Shown here: in pieces, positions 16,689 to 25,628 of the stretch
How the letters are laid out: every line of letters starts with the position of its first letter
Numbering within the stretch: the first letter of the stretch is position 1
Source of the DNA: Paenibacillus tianjinensis
GTDB taxonomy: Bacteria; Bacillota; Bacilli; Paenibacillales; Paenibacillaceae
Reading direction: 5' to 3'
DNA: 64,000 nt
Assembly (NCBI RefSeq): GCF_017086365.1
Contig: NZ_CP070969.1
Coordinates: 496,001-560,000 of the forward strand
Program-made: the position numbers and the translations under genes
The notes under the pieces: generated by a model
Seen by the model: only the letters and a program-made list of their open reading frames with translations
The model's database searches: none
What the model was told of the DNA's origin: nothing

Positions 16689-17420
16689 ATGGAAGAGATA
16701 GATGAAGTGGAGGACGAAAGGAGAATCGTACTGGAGGTTCTCATTGATGAAGCCGGATATGAAGCGGGGGATAAGCGGGTATCAGACATATCGTTCCAGG
16801 TCCGGCAGGGGGAGCTGCTGGGATTGATTGGTCCGAACGGGGCCGGGAAAAGCACGACGATCAAAACGCTGCTCGGTCTGCTCAAGCATGCCAAAGCCAA
16901 GGTAACGATTGGCGGAGAGAACAAGTCCTACGCCTATGTGCCGGAACAGCCTGTGTTCTATGAGGATCTGACACTCTGGGAGCATCTGGATCTGGCAGCT
17001 GCCGCGTACGGACTGCCCTATGACAAGTTCGAGGCAACCGCAGGGAAGCTTTTGGTGCAATTCGGGATGGACCATGTGCGCGACGACCTGCCGGCAGGCT
17101 TCTCCAAGGGCATGAAGCAAAAGATGATGCTGATGCTCGGGTTTCTGGTCCAGCCGGATGTGTACATCGTGGATGAGCCGTTTATCGGACTTGATCCCCG
17201 GGCCACGAAGGATTTCCTTCGTCTATTGGAGGCGGAGCGGCAACGCGGTGCAGGCGTGCTCATGTCTACACATGTGCTGGATACCGCTGAGAAAATCTGC
17301 GACAGCTTCGTGCTGATATCCGGAGGGAGAATGACAGCAACAGGCACATTGGAGGAGATCCGCGACATCGCGGATTTGCCGGAGGGGTCGTTGTTTGATT
17401 GCTTCGACGAATTGACATGA
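16689..17420 (+). CDS. ecsA: EcsA-like ABC transporter ATP-binding protein
   Basis: The nucleotide-binding subunit of an ABC exporter. Walker A is GPNGAGKST, Walker B is VYIVDEPFIGLD, the signature loop is the diverged FSKGMKQK typical of EcsA, and the switch His is in STHVLDTAEK. The start is ATG 16689; ATG 16677 overlaps the AGGAGA binding site. The gene overlaps ecsB as ATGA. In Bacillus EcsAB supports protein secretion, intramembrane proteolysis by RasP and peptide-pheromone processing. EcsC is absent here. The N-terminal about 20 residues are unusually acidic (EEIDEVEDERR). Confidence 0.9.
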   Translation: MEEIDEVEDERRIVLEVLIDEAGYEAGDKRVSDISFQVRQGELLGLIGPNGAGKSTTIKTLLGLLKHAKAKVTIGGENKSYAYVPEQPVFYEDLTLWEHLDLAAAAYGLPYDKFEATAGKLLVQFGMDHVRDDLPAGFSKGMKQKMMLMLGFLVQPDVYIVDEPFIGLDPRATKDFLRLLEAERQRGAGVLMSTHVLDTAEKICDSFVLISGGRMTATGTLEEIRDIADLPEGSLFDCFDELT

Positions 17421-18712
17421 GCGGACGGGATAATACAGCAATAAACAGTAATACTCCGAAAAGCAGATCGGCCTACGCATTTCCAACGGGGCCGCGCCTG
17501 TTCCGGCGGCGGCTGTTCTCGCATTGGCGCGAGCAATCCGCGATTATCCGGACCGCAGCGGACTGGACAGTGCTGCTCTATATCATCATCCCCGGCGGAC
17601 TGCTGGGGGGGCGCTTCTATTACGGATTCTGGAAAGGGGACATGCCTGCCTGGACCTCGTTCCTCCCCTTTATGATGATTCCTCTGCTGTTTGGCATACT
17701 GCTTGTAACCGGGGGAATGGTGCTGCTGCTGCAGGAAGGCGATTTGCTATTCCTCAGACAGCGGCAGAACTGGATTAATAGTATCCTGCTCCGCGGAATA
17801 ATCTATAGTCTTATTGTTACCACACTGAAAATTGCTGCTGTCTTTGCCGTTCTGCTGCCCTTTATCATCCGCGGCTACGGCCTAAGCCCGGGAGCAGCCG
17901 GATCGCTGCTGCTGCTTACCATAACCGCCGGCTGGTGCGTCAAGCTGCTGGGGCATGTCGTCAAAGTGCAGCGCCAGGGATTCCGCCGCTGGCTGTGGCT
18001 GATTCCCGCAGTCACTGTACCCTCCGGAATTTACATCCGGCTGGCCCTCCTCTGGGAGAACAGCCCGCTGCTGCTGCTCGCTGCCGCAGCCGTGTACGCG
18101 GCGGTGACTGTCTGGGCGGTCCGGTACCGCCTTCGCTTACGCGGGACCTTTCTCAGCGATGTGCGCGAAGACTATAAGCAGCGGATGAGAATCGCTGGGC
18201 TCCTGCTGCGGGGGGTGCTTGATAAGCCTCGTCCCACCCGGTACAGACCCTGGATCTTCCGCAAATCGCAGCCGCTGCTGTCCTCGACGCTGCCCGAAAG
18301 CCGCTTCACGGCGGCCGGTATCAAAGCGCTTGTACGCAATCCGGCGCATTTGAAGCTGTATTTCGCATTCACAGGGGTATCCATGGGGGCATTATTTATT
18401 GCTCCGGCCTTTCTGAAGTGGGTCCTGCTCGTGGTGTTGACTTTATTAATGTGCTACTGGCTGAGCTCCTTCTGGCTGCTCTTTGCCGGAGATGACTACA
18501 TCGGCATCCTGCCGTTTACCAAGTCACAAAAGGCTGAAGCCGGCTCAAAGGCAATTAAAATCCTGATCCTTCCCTATACCGTGGTGTGCTCCGCAGTGGT
18601 GTTTATTCCTTTGTATGGATGGCTCGGACTGCTGCTGTTTGTACCCTTGGGCTATGGCCTGGGAGTCTTCATTTCACGTATATACAGCACGATCCGCCTG
18701 ACAGAGCATTAA
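17417..18712 (+). CDS. ecsB: EcsB-like ABC transporter permease
   Basis: An integral membrane protein of 431 residues with about eight to ten hydrophobic segments. It starts in the EcsB manner with a cytoplasmic FRRRLFSHWREQ before the first helix and has a basic cytoplasmic loop in the middle (RYRPWIFRKSQPLLSS). ATG 17417 overlaps the ecsA stop, so translation is coupled. It is the membrane partner of EcsA and is closed by the terminator at 18722. The length is slightly above the usual about 400 residues. Confidence 0.88.
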   Translation: MSGRDNTAINSNTPKSRSAYAFPTGPRLFRRRLFSHWREQSAIIRTAADWTVLLYIIIPGGLLGGRFYYGFWKGDMPAWTSFLPFMMIPLLFGILLVTGGMVLLLQEGDLLFLRQRQNWINSILLRGIIYSLIVTTLKIAAVFAVLLPFIIRGYGLSPGAAGSLLLLTITAGWCVKLLGHVVKVQRQGFRRWLWLIPAVTVPSGIYIRLALLWENSPLLLLAAAAVYAAVTVWAVRYRLRLRGTFLSDVREDYKQRMRIAGLLLRGVLDKPRPTRYRPWIFRKSQPLLSSTLPESRFTAAGIKALVRNPAHLKLYFAFTGVSMGALFIAPAFLKWVLLVVLTLLMCYWLSSFWLLFAGDDYIGILPFTKSQKAEAGSKAIKILILPYTVVCSAVVFIPLYGWLGLLLFVPLGYGLGVFISRIYSTIRLTEH

Positions 18713-18721
18713 GCCATAATC

Positions 18722-18768
18722 CAAAAAAGCGTTGCCTGCGATCTTGCGCAGGCAACGCTTTTTTTAGG
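18722..18768. terminator. Bidirectional terminator between ecsB and the flavoprotein gene
   Basis: GCGTTGCCTGCG and CGCAGGCAACGC form a perfect 12-bp stem with A6 on the left and T7 on the right. It serves both convergent genes. Confidence 0.93.
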
Positions 18769-18799
18769 GAAATATAAAAGAGGCAGTCAAGCTTAACGG

Positions 18800-20062
18800 C
18801 TACAAATGTCCGGCAGCATGTTTGCCTGCTGTATAGCCTGTGGAGAAGGCGGCGGTAATGTTGTAGCCGCCGGTGTATCCGTGGATATCCAGCACTTCCC
18901 CGCAGAAGTAGAGGCCTTGGGTAAGCTTCGATTCCATGGTTTTTGGATCGATTTCCTTCAGGTTGACGCCTCCGCCGGTCACAAAGGCCTCAGCCAGAGA
19001 ACGGGTGCCGTGTGCAATAACCGGCATCCGCTTCAGCAGGGCTGCTAGAGACTGCAGTCCGCTTTTGGGCAGATGATGGCCGGTAAGATCCCCGTCCAGC
19101 CCGGCTTTGGACAGCAGAAGCGGAATCAGGCGCTCGGGAAGCAGCCCCTTCAGCGAGTTGCGGATCGCTTTTTTGGGCTCCAACCCGAGTTTGTGCTGCA
19201 GCTGTGACTCCACTTCCTGCGGCTGATGGTCGGGAAACAGATCAATGGACAACTCCACGGCATCGGTTCCCGTTTTACGCTGGACCTGGCGCAGAAACTG
19301 GCTGCAGCGCAGGGCAATCGGACCGGACAGCCCGAAATGGGTAAAGATCATATCTCCTCGGTGGGAGATGAGCTTTTTGCCTTTGGGATTCCAGACGGAA
19401 AGTGTCACATCGCGCAAAGACAGCCCCTGCAGGTCGCCTGACTTGATCCAATTCTCGCGCGAAACGATGGGCACTTCTGTCGGGAAAAGCTCCGTGATCG
19501 TATGTCCCGCTGCCTCGGCCCACGGATAGCCGTCTCCAGTGGAACCGGTCTGGGGGACGGATTTGCCGCCGGTGGCAATAATCACGGCTGCAGCGCCGAA
19601 GGCTTGTCCTGATTCCAGCCGCACCCCCTGCACCGCACCTTCCGCATAGAGCACTTCCCGCACCGGACTGTTGGTCATGATCTGCACGCCGAGACTTCGG
19701 ACCTTGCCAATAAGTGCAGAGACGACGCTTGAGGCTTTGTCGGATACAGGGAACATCCGCCCGTTGTCTTCCTCCTTAAGGGCAATCCCCAGGTTCTCAA
19801 AAAACTCGATAATATCACGGTTATTAAAATGATCGAATGCGCTGTACAGAAACCGGCCGTTGCCGGGTATATGGGCGATAAGCTCTGCGGTTTCCTTAAC
19901 GTTGGTGACGTTGCAGCGTCCGCCGCCCGAGATTCCCAGCTTCCGGCCAAGCTTGCCCCCTTTATCAATCAGCAGCACGGAGGCGCCGTGCTCTGCTGCG
20001 GCTACGCTGGCCATCAGCCCGGAGGGGCCGCCTCCAATGACGATTACATCATAGTTACTCAT
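18800..20062 (-). CDS. HI0933/YhiN-family flavoprotein
   Basis: The 420-residue protein starts with a dinucleotide-binding fold [20 protein letters not shown]. It has the family signature [16 protein letters not shown] and ends with [24 protein letters not shown]. This is the HI0933/YhiN/YtfP family of FAD-containing oxidoreductases, whose physiological reaction is not established. The length is normal. ATG 20062 follows AGGAGAAG. It is monocistronic and divergent from the bacilliredoxin gene. Confidence 0.92.
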   Translation of the reverse strand: MSNYDVIVIGGGPSGLMASVAAAEHGASVLLIDKGGKLGRKLGISGGGRCNVTNVKETAELIAHIPGNGRFLYSAFDHFNNRDIIEFFENLGIALKEEDNGRMFPVSDKASSVVSALIGKVRSLGVQIMTNSPVREVLYAEGAVQGVRLESGQAFGAAAVIIATGGKSVPQTGSTGDGYPWAEAAGHTITELFPTEVPIVSRENWIKSGDLQGLSLRDVTLSVWNPKGKKLISHRGDMIFTHFGLSGPIALRCSQFLRQVQRKTGTDAVELSIDLFPDHQPQEVESQLQHKLGLEPKKAIRNSLKGLLPERLIPLLLSKAGLDGDLTGHHLPKSGLQSLAALLKRMPVIAHGTRSLAEAFVTGGGVNLKEIDPKTMESKLTQGLYFCGEVLDIHGYTGGYNITAAFSTGYTAGKHAAGHL

Positions 20063-20252
20063 GAATCTTCTCCTTTATATGCTCCAGGTTGTGCGGATTT
20101 CTATCTCTGCTAACGGCATCATACCACCTACAGCAGGGCGTATCCAGAGCGGCCCCGTGCTGCCGGCGGAGCGGGTGATGCCCGTTGTCAGAAATGCGGT
20201 AATCCGGCAGGACAACCTGAGGCCGCGGAGAAGCGGAACTAGCCGGCATTCC

Positions 20253-20280
20253 TTGCTTTCACAGGGTATGTATGTATAAT
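20253..20280 (+). promoter_or_regulatory. Promoter of the bacilliredoxin gene
   Basis: TTGCTT (20253-20258), a 16-bp spacer and a perfect TATAAT (20275-20280) lie 70 bp before the start codon. A small GCTGC/GCAGC hairpin follows in the leader. Confidence 0.6.
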
Positions 20281-20349
20281 AAAGTTAGTAAGTGCTGCGG
20301 AAATGCAGCCTGACCAAACACTTTATAAGGCAAAGGAGAGTGCAAAAGA

Positions 20350-20784
20350 ATGTCCATGTCATTTAATCAATATATGCGGGATTCGATTCAGCCCATGCGT
20401 GATGACCTGACTAGTATCGGGTTTCAGGAGTTGTTGACTCCAGAAGAGGTGGAAGCCACTCTTCCAACCGCAAAAGGAACGTCGCTCGTTGTTGTCAATT
20501 CTGTCTGCGGCTGTGCAGCCGGCCAGTGCCGTCCCGGTGTAGCCCAAGCTTTGCAGAATGAAATTTTGCCGGATCACCTGTTCACAGTGTTCGCGGGCCA
20601 GGAGAAGGAAGCCACGGCCAAAGCACGTGAATACTTCGCTCCATATCCGCCTTCTTCGCCTTCCATCGCTTTGATGAAGGACGGGGAGCTCGTTCATTTT
20701 ATTGAGCGTCATGGTGTTGAAGACCGCTCGGCGGCTGAAATCGCTGCTGAATTGAAAGAAGTATTTAATCGTCTGTGCCAGTAA
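20350..20784 (+). CDS. BrxA/BrxB-family bacilliredoxin
   Basis: A small thioredoxin-fold protein (144 residues) that removes bacillithiol from S-bacillithiolated proteins. The diagnostic CGC motif is in VVNSVCGCAAGQCRPG, and the remaining blocks (FAGQEKEATAKAREYF, PPSSPSIALMKDG, HFIERHGVE) match the YphP/YqiW family. It has a third Cys four residues after the CGC motif. The start ATG 20350 follows AAAGGAGAG. A terminator at 20803 closes it. The nearby HI0933 flavoprotein is not known to be its reductase. Confidence 0.94.
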   Translation: MSMSFNQYMRDSIQPMRDDLTSIGFQELLTPEEVEATLPTAKGTSLVVVNSVCGCAAGQCRPGVAQALQNEILPDHLFTVFAGQEKEATAKAREYFAPYPPSSPSIALMKDGELVHFIERHGVEDRSAAEIAAELKEVFNRLCQ

Positions 20785-20802
20785 ATAAGGAATGAATTTA
20801 CA

Positions 20803-20847
20803 TGATCTCGCGGCGGCCGGCAGTCCGGCTGCAGGCGGGATTTTTTT
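20803..20847 (+). terminator. Terminator after the bacilliredoxin gene
   Basis: ATCTCGC (20805-20811) pairs with GCGGGAT (20835-20841) around an inner GCCGG/CCGGC stem, followed by seven T. Confidence 0.75.
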
Positions 20848-20883
20848 CGACATAGTAGCAAAAACCAGAAACGGGGGATGGTT

Positions 20884-21693
20884 ATGAGCTTGCAAGAAGA
20901 GATTATTGCAGCCTTGGGCGTAAAGCCCGCTATTAATGTAGAAGCAGAGGTTGAGCGGCGGGTAGACTTCCTGAAAGCCTATGTACGGCAGGCTGGTGCA
21001 AAAGGGCTGCTGATTGCAATCAGCGGCGGTGTAGACAGCGCAGTGGCTGCAGGCTTATGCAAACGGGCGACAGATGAGCTGACGGCCGAGGAAGGCAAAG
21101 AATATATTACACTCGGTGTTTTCCAGCCTTACGGTGAACAGGAGGATATTGAGCACAGCTATGCGGTGGCTGAAGCGTTTGGGCTGACCCACAAGGTAGA
21201 GACCAATATTGAGGAAGCCGTTAACGAGATCGCGCTTGAAGTAGAGCACAGCCTGAAGGCGCTTGGACAGCACCGTCATATTACGCATCAGGGCAAGGGC
21301 AACGTCAAGGCGAGAACACGTATGGTGATGCAATATGCGCTCGCTTTTGAGAATAATCTGCTGGTGGTAGGAACTGATCATGCTTCCGAAGCCATTACCG
21401 GATTCTATACAAAGTGGGGCGACGGTGCCGTTGATATTACCCCGCTGAGTTCACTTAACAAGCGGCAGGTACGCCAGCTTGCTGCCTATCTGGGTGTGCC
21501 GGAAGAGATCGTGACCAAGGCGCCGACGGCGGGACTCTGGCCGGGCCAGACGGATGAAACGGAGCTGGGTATTACTTATGAGGATAACAGCGACTATCTG
21601 GAGGGCAAGCAGATCAGCCCGGAGGCCGCAGAAAAGCTCGAGGGCTACTACCGGAGAAGCGCGCATAAGCGCAATGTGATCCCGGGTATTTAG
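20884..21693 (+). CDS. nadE: Ammonia-dependent NAD synthetase
   Basis: This enzyme converts deamido-NAD to NAD with ATP and ammonia, the last step of NAD synthesis. The PP-loop is LLIAISGGVDSAVAAGLC. The NaAD and ATP segments GTDHASEAITGFYTKWGDG and APTAGLWPGQTDE are intact. At 269 residues from ATG 20884 (GGGGGA seven bases upstream) it lacks a glutaminase domain, so ammonia is the donor. ATG 20878 overlaps the binding site. It stands alone with a terminator behind it. Confidence 0.96.
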   Translation: MSLQEEIIAALGVKPAINVEAEVERRVDFLKAYVRQAGAKGLLIAISGGVDSAVAAGLCKRATDELTAEEGKEYITLGVFQPYGEQEDIEHSYAVAEAFGLTHKVETNIEEAVNEIALEVEHSLKALGQHRHITHQGKGNVKARTRMVMQYALAFENNLLVVGTDHASEAITGFYTKWGDGAVDITPLSSLNKRQVRQLAAYLGVPEEIVTKAPTAGLWPGQTDETELGITYEDNSDYLEGKQISPEAAEKLEGYYRRSAHKRNVIPGI

Positions 21694-21708
21694 TTTTGTT
21701 TATGACCC

Positions 21709-21754
21709 AAAACCGCCGAAGTGTGCAGCAGCTCACTTTACGGCGGTTTTGTTG
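21709..21754. terminator. Terminator between nadE and the hydrolase gene
   Basis: AAAACCGCCG and CGGCGGTTTT are perfectly complementary with an inner GTG/CAC pair, and GTTGTTG follows. It serves two convergent genes. Confidence 0.88.
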
Positions 21755-21774
21755 TTGCCGGCTCCTAAAGAGAG

Positions 21775-22608
21775 TTACAACGAGAGGTTCCGGGCTGCCA
21801 GCGTATGTTGGATAAAAGCCTCCGAAGCAGCAATGGCCTGCTCCAGCTGCGGAGTGGATCCGTTAAACGGGTGGACCGTGCAGAAGGTATGATTGCCTCC
21901 AGCGATTTGCACCCACTCGATATCAGGGCGGAGCTTAATTAACTGCTCTGATCCCTGACGCAGACGCTCACTGTCTTCTGTCCCCTGGATCAGGATGGCC
22001 GGAAACTGGGCTGACTTCATCCGCTCGAGAATATTGTATCGTTCGGCTTGGCGCTCCAGATCCTCTATGAGTACAGCATCCAGCGGCATCTGCTGGCCTG
22101 TGCGGCCATTCAGCACATGACTCCGGCCCAGCGTTTTCATTTCGTATTTTTGTTCATCTGTGAACAAATCAAGGTTCGTGATTCCGTTCCAGGAGATTAC
22201 TCCGGCAATCTCATCCGGATGATCCAGTGCGTACAGCAGACTGTCGCCGCCGCCGCGGCTGTGTCCCAGCAGGAATAAAGGCAGAGCACCAAATTTATGA
22301 TGCTGGCTCAGATAGGAGAGGAGAATTTCCATATCTTTAATTTCACGGTTATAGGTGTTGCGGGCAAATTTGTCCAGCTCGGTGAAATTCTGCAGATCCC
22401 CGCCGATTCCGGCATGGGAGAAATTAAAGGAGATGACTTCATGCTCCCGGCTGAGCGAAGCTGCAACGTAGGGAAACATTCCCCAATCTTTGAACCCCTT
22501 GTAGCCGTGTGCGATGATAATCAGGCTTTTGGCCTTATTCTGGGCAGGGAAATGCGAGCAGCGCAAAACAGCATCTTCTCCGGCAGGCAATTCGAAATTG
22601 CGGTTCAT
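21775..22608 (-). CDS. Alpha/beta hydrolase
   Basis: The 277-residue protein has the alpha/beta-hydrolase core. IIAHGYKGFKDWGMFPYVAA carries the oxyanion region, GHSRGGGDSLLY has the nucleophilic Ser, and the catalytic His is in GGNHTFCTVHPF. ILIQGTEDSERLRQGSEQL holds the likely acidic residue. It is close to dienelactone-hydrolase-like and acyl-peptidase-like cytoplasmic esterases; the substrate is unknown. No signal peptide is present. The start ATG 22608 is preceded by an AGAGGGGG site. Confidence 0.88.
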   Translation of the reverse strand: MNRNFELPAGEDAVLRCSHFPAQNKAKSLIIIAHGYKGFKDWGMFPYVAASLSREHEVISFNFSHAGIGGDLQNFTELDKFARNTYNREIKDMEILLSYLSQHHKFGALPLFLLGHSRGGGDSLLYALDHPDEIAGVISWNGITNLDLFTDEQKYEMKTLGRSHVLNGRTGQQMPLDAVLIEDLERQAERYNILERMKSAQFPAILIQGTEDSERLRQGSEQLIKLRPDIEWVQIAGGNHTFCTVHPFNGSTPQLEQAIAASEAFIQHTLAARNLSL

Positions 22609-22673
22609 CGGGCGAACCCCCTCTCTTCTATTGAATTAAGATTTCTCGGTGAAGGTCATGATGCGGGGAAGAA

Positions 22674-22712
22674 GCCGGGCCGATAGACTTTGGCGGCTTT
22701 TTCTTTTAAGAT
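22674..22712. other. Orphan hairpin with T-rich tail between divergent genes
   Basis: AAGCCG and CGGCTT enclose a 20-nt loop, followed on the plus strand by TTTCTTTT. No plus-strand gene precedes it, so its role is unclear; it may be leader structure of the hydrolase gene. Confidence 0.3.
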
Positions 22713-22848
22713 AGCATAAAGAATCTCAGACTATAATCTATTCTATATACCAAGAATATACATGAAGATCATACCATTAATAAAGCTGTAAAGGATAGAT
22801 ATCAGATTGAGGCGGCTAGGGACAAAACGTCCATAAGGAGCGGGGATT

Positions 22849-23265
22849 GTGATTTACGGAATCGGGCATGATGTGGCGGAAATCCAGCGGATCAGTGCTG
22901 TAATGACAAGAGAATCAGGAGCAAGGCTCATCCGGCGCATTCTGACACCGGGGGAACAGGTACTGGCAGAGGGGCGGAAGAGCAACCTCGCTGAATTCGT
23001 TGCCGGCCGGTTTGCCGCTAAAGAGGCTATTGTTAAGGCGCTGGGCTGCGGCATCGGACGCGAGGTGGGCTTCCAGGATATTGAGATTCTGCCGGACGCC
23101 TCAGGCAAGCCGTCTGTGTCGCTCTCGGGAGAAGCCTGGTCCAGGCTGGACATGAAGGAACAGGAGTACAGGATCCATCTTACGATTACCCACAGCCGCG
23201 AGCTGGCTTCCACGTTTGCAGTGGTGGAGCGGATTATAGAGGGTGCTAAAGAACGGCCTATATAG
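22849..23265 (+). CDS. acpS: Holo-[acyl-carrier-protein] synthase
   Basis: AcpS moves the phosphopantetheine arm of CoA onto acyl carrier protein. The family motifs are IYGIGHDVAEIQRI at the N-terminus (Mg-binding Asp), FVAGRFAAKEAIVKALG (catalytic block) and HLTITHSRELASTFAV. The start is GTG 22849 behind AAGGAGCGGGG. With 138 residues it is slightly longer than usual at the C-terminus. mutY follows after 50 bp. Confidence 0.95.
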   Translation: MIYGIGHDVAEIQRISAVMTRESGARLIRRILTPGEQVLAEGRKSNLAEFVAGRFAAKEAIVKALGCGIGREVGFQDIEILPDASGKPSVSLSGEAWSRLDMKEQEYRIHLTITHSRELASTFAVVERIIEGAKERPI

Positions 23266-23315
23266 ATTGAGTTTGAAAATATAGATACACTGAGAATACA
23301 GAAGCAAGGAGAAAA

Positions 23316-24566
23316 ATGATGACAACGCATGAACAACAGGAGCAGCAGGAGCAGGACGTAAAGTTGTTTTTCAGCTCGCATCTGCTGGAATGGTATCATG
23401 GGCAGAAGCGGGACTTGCCATGGCGGCGCCACCGCAATCCGTATTATATCTGGATCTCGGAAATTATGCTGCAGCAGACGAGAGTAGACACCGTCATTCC
23501 TTATTTCAACCGGTTTATCGAGCGGTTCCCGACGGTGGAGTCTTTGGCGGATGCGCCTGAAGAAGAAGTGCTTAAATGCTGGGAGGGACTGGGCTACTAT
23601 TCGCGTGCCCGGAATCTGCAGCATGCAGCGCGGCAGGTTAAGGAGCTGTACGGGGGACAAGTCCCGGATGACCGCGATGCGGTATTCGGGCTTAAGGGCG
23701 TGGGCCCCTATACAGCCGGAGCTATTCTCAGCATTGCCTTCAACCGGCCTGAGCCGGCGGTAGACGGCAATGTGATGCGGGTCTTGTCCCGCTACTTCCT
23801 CCTGGAGGACGACATTGCCAAGGGACCGACCCGCGTGAAGATGGAGCGCCTGGCGGCTGAGCTGATCCCGGAGGGAGAAGCTTCGTATTTCAATCAGGCG
23901 CTGATGGAGCTGGGCGCGCTGGTCTGCACACCGAAATCACCGCGCTGCCTGCCCTGCCCGGTGATGGAGCACTGCGCTGCGCGCCTGGCGGGCTGCGAGA
24001 CCTCGCTGCCCGTCAAGACCAAGGCCAAGCCGCCGCGCCCCGAGGAGCGGCTGGCGGCCCTGGTGACCGGCAGCGGCGAGCATGCCGGCCGGGTGCTGAT
24101 CCGGCAGCGGCCACAGAGCGGGCTGTTAGCCCGCATGTGGGAGCTGCCGCACTGGCCGGCGCCGCCTGCGGAGGGCGGCGCCGCTGGTGCGCTGCTGCCG
24201 GAAGCGGCAGCGCTGGACCGGCTGCGCCGGTCCCTGCGTCAGGCCGGGATCTTCGCCCGGCCTGAAGGGCACTGGACGGCTGCGGAGCACACGTTCAGCC
24301 ATATTGTGTGGACCCTACAGGTGTACACCTGCAGGGAAGAGGACGCTCCTGCGCTGCCGCTGGCGGCAGAAGCGCGGGCGTCCTATGCGGCAGCTGGGGC
24401 TGCGGAGCCGCCGGTGGAGCTGTTTGAAGGCGGCAGCGGGCATCCGGAGGACGGCGGCGCAGTGCGCTGGATCAACCGTGAGGATATGGAGAGTTATGCC
24501 TTTCCGAATGTGTTCCTTAAGCTGCTGAACCGTTACTTTGATGAGGCAGAGCAGCAGGAGTCATAG
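23316..24566 (+). CDS. mutY: A/G-specific adenine glycosylase
   Basis: MutY removes adenine mispaired with 8-oxoguanine. The N-terminal domain has WISEIMLQQTRVDTVIPYF with the catalytic Glu, the HhH segment GLKGVGPYTAGAILS, the Asp in PEPAVDGNVMRVLSRY and the iron-sulfur cluster Cys set in CTPKSPRCLPCPVMEHC. A NUDIX-like C-terminal 8-oxoG recognition domain follows. The segment coding residues about 230-390 is far richer in GC than the rest and carries an Ala/Gly/Glu-rich insert (about 350-385). The length of 416 is above the usual 350-370 because of it. A convergent sodA lies downstream, beyond a repeat element. Confidence 0.95.
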   Translation: MMTTHEQQEQQEQDVKLFFSSHLLEWYHGQKRDLPWRRHRNPYYIWISEIMLQQTRVDTVIPYFNRFIERFPTVESLADAPEEEVLKCWEGLGYYSRARNLQHAARQVKELYGGQVPDDRDAVFGLKGVGPYTAGAILSIAFNRPEPAVDGNVMRVLSRYFLLEDDIAKGPTRVKMERLAAELIPEGEASYFNQALMELGALVCTPKSPRCLPCPVMEHCAARLAGCETSLPVKTKAKPPRPEERLAALVTGSGEHAGRVLIRQRPQSGLLARMWELPHWPAPPAEGGAAGALLPEAAALDRLRRSLRQAGIFARPEGHWTAAEHTFSHIVWTLQVYTCREEDAPALPLAAEARASYAAAGAAEPPVELFEGGSGHPEDGGAVRWINREDMESYAFPNVFLKLLNRYFDEAEQQES

Positions 24567-24648
24567 CTATAGTTTGTATGAGGAAGAGGCCGGTCATCTG
24601 CCTAACAGCGGTGAACCGGCTTCCTTGTCTCTGGGTACTTTTTACGTG

Positions 24649-24832
24649 TAACTGCATTCTCTGCATTTACATTGCTTCAGTTTGCCCGAAACTGGAATTT
24701 AACTGCATTCTGTGCAGCTAGATTCTGCTAATAGCCCGAAATCGGGGGCTGAGCAGGTTTTAACTGCAGGAAATACTGTTGCATGCAGTCTTGCGGAGAG
24801 TTCAGGCGAAATAACTGCAGGGAATACAGTTA
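24649..24832. repeat. Four-copy 21-nt palindrome element, locus 2
   Basis: Four 21-nt palindromes begin at 24649, 24700, 24761 and 24812 (spacing 51, 61, 51). The first two read TAACTGCATTCT... and the last two TAACTGCAGGRAAT..., which is close to the reverse complement of the first pair. The pattern and register match locus 1 at 1841-2023, although the 30-40 nt spacers differ apart from short CCCGAAA-like words. Confidence 0.85.
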
Positions 24833-24914
24833 ATGCGGGGGCCTCAGCCTGAGCGGGAGCAATCGATAAATCCTGCTTGCAGCCTTCCCCTCTGGGGCAC
24901 AGCACATCGATAGC

Positions 24915-24960
24915 ACAAAAACGGCTGCATCCGGTCCTCAGCGGACGGTGCAGCCGTTAT
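24915..24960 (-). terminator. sodA terminator
   Basis: On the minus strand AACGGCTGCA and TGCAGCCGTT enclose a GTCC/GGAC inner pair, followed by TTTTTG. It closely resembles the terminator at 14360-14402. Confidence 0.9.
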
Positions 24961-25019
24961 GCTTAAGCTATGAAATATAGGCGCTATAGTAAGGCGGCAG
25001 CTGTATAGGCTGCGGATCC

Positions 25020-25628
25020 TTATTTTGCGCTTTCGTAACGTTTGCCGACTTCTTCCCAGTTGACTACATTCCAGAAAGCTTTGATGTAATCAGGGCGTTT
25101 GTTTTGGTAGTTCAGGTAGTAGGCATGCTCCCAAACGTCAAGGCCGAGGATAGGTGTTGCGCCTTCGCTGATCGGGTTGTCCTGGTTTGGTGTGCTTGTT
25201 ACAGCCAGCTTGCCGTCTTTAACAACGAGCCAAGCCCAGCCGCTGCCGAAACGGGTAGTTGCTGCAGTAGCAAAATCTTCTTTGAATTTATCGAAGCCGC
25301 CCAGTTCGCTGTCAATGGCTGCTGCGAGTGCGCCTGTTGGTGCGCCGCCGCCGTTCGGTCCGATAACTTCCCAGAACAGGGTGTGGTTAGCGTGTCCGCC
25401 GCCGTTGTTACGGACTGCAGTGCGGATCGCTTCAGGTACTGCGTTCAGGTCAGTGAGGAGTTCCTCGATGCTCTTGTCTTGCAGTTCGGGTGCCTTTTCC
25501 AAAGCAGCGTTCAGGTTCGTCACATAAGTGTTATGGTGTCTGTCGTGGTGAATTTCCATCGTCAATGCGTCGATGTGCGGTTCGAGAGCGTTGTTCGGAT
25601 AAGGAAGTGCCGGTAATTGAAATGCCAT
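25020..25628 (-). CDS. sodA: Manganese superoxide dismutase
   Basis: A 202-residue Fe/Mn-type superoxide dismutase. The metal ligands are in [10 protein letters not shown] (His), [16 protein letters not shown] (His) and [20 protein letters not shown] (Asp and His). GGHANH and the Gln in STPNQDNP are typical of the Mn form. The start ATG 25628 follows AGGAGGGA. It detoxifies superoxide in the cytoplasm. It is monocistronic with a long upstream region that contains an 18-bp palindrome. Confidence 0.97.
   Translation of the reverse strand: MAFQLPALPYPNNALEPHIDALTMEIHHDRHHNTYVTNLNAALEKAPELQDKSIEELLTDLNAVPEAIRTAVRNNGGGHANHTLFWEVIGPNGGGAPTGALAAAIDSELGGFDKFKEDFATAATTRFGSGWAWLVVKDGKLAVTSTPNQDNPISEGATPILGLDVWEHAYYLNYQNKRPDYIKAFWNVVNWEEVGKRYESAK

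Larger units (their letters stand above)
24567..25019. other. Convergent intergenic region between mutY and sodA
   Basis: The 453 bp contain no gene. They hold the second four-copy palindrome element and, toward sodA, a strong terminator. A small GCCGGT ... ACCGGC stem with TTCCTTGTC at 24590-24630 may act as the mutY terminator. Confidence 0.6.
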
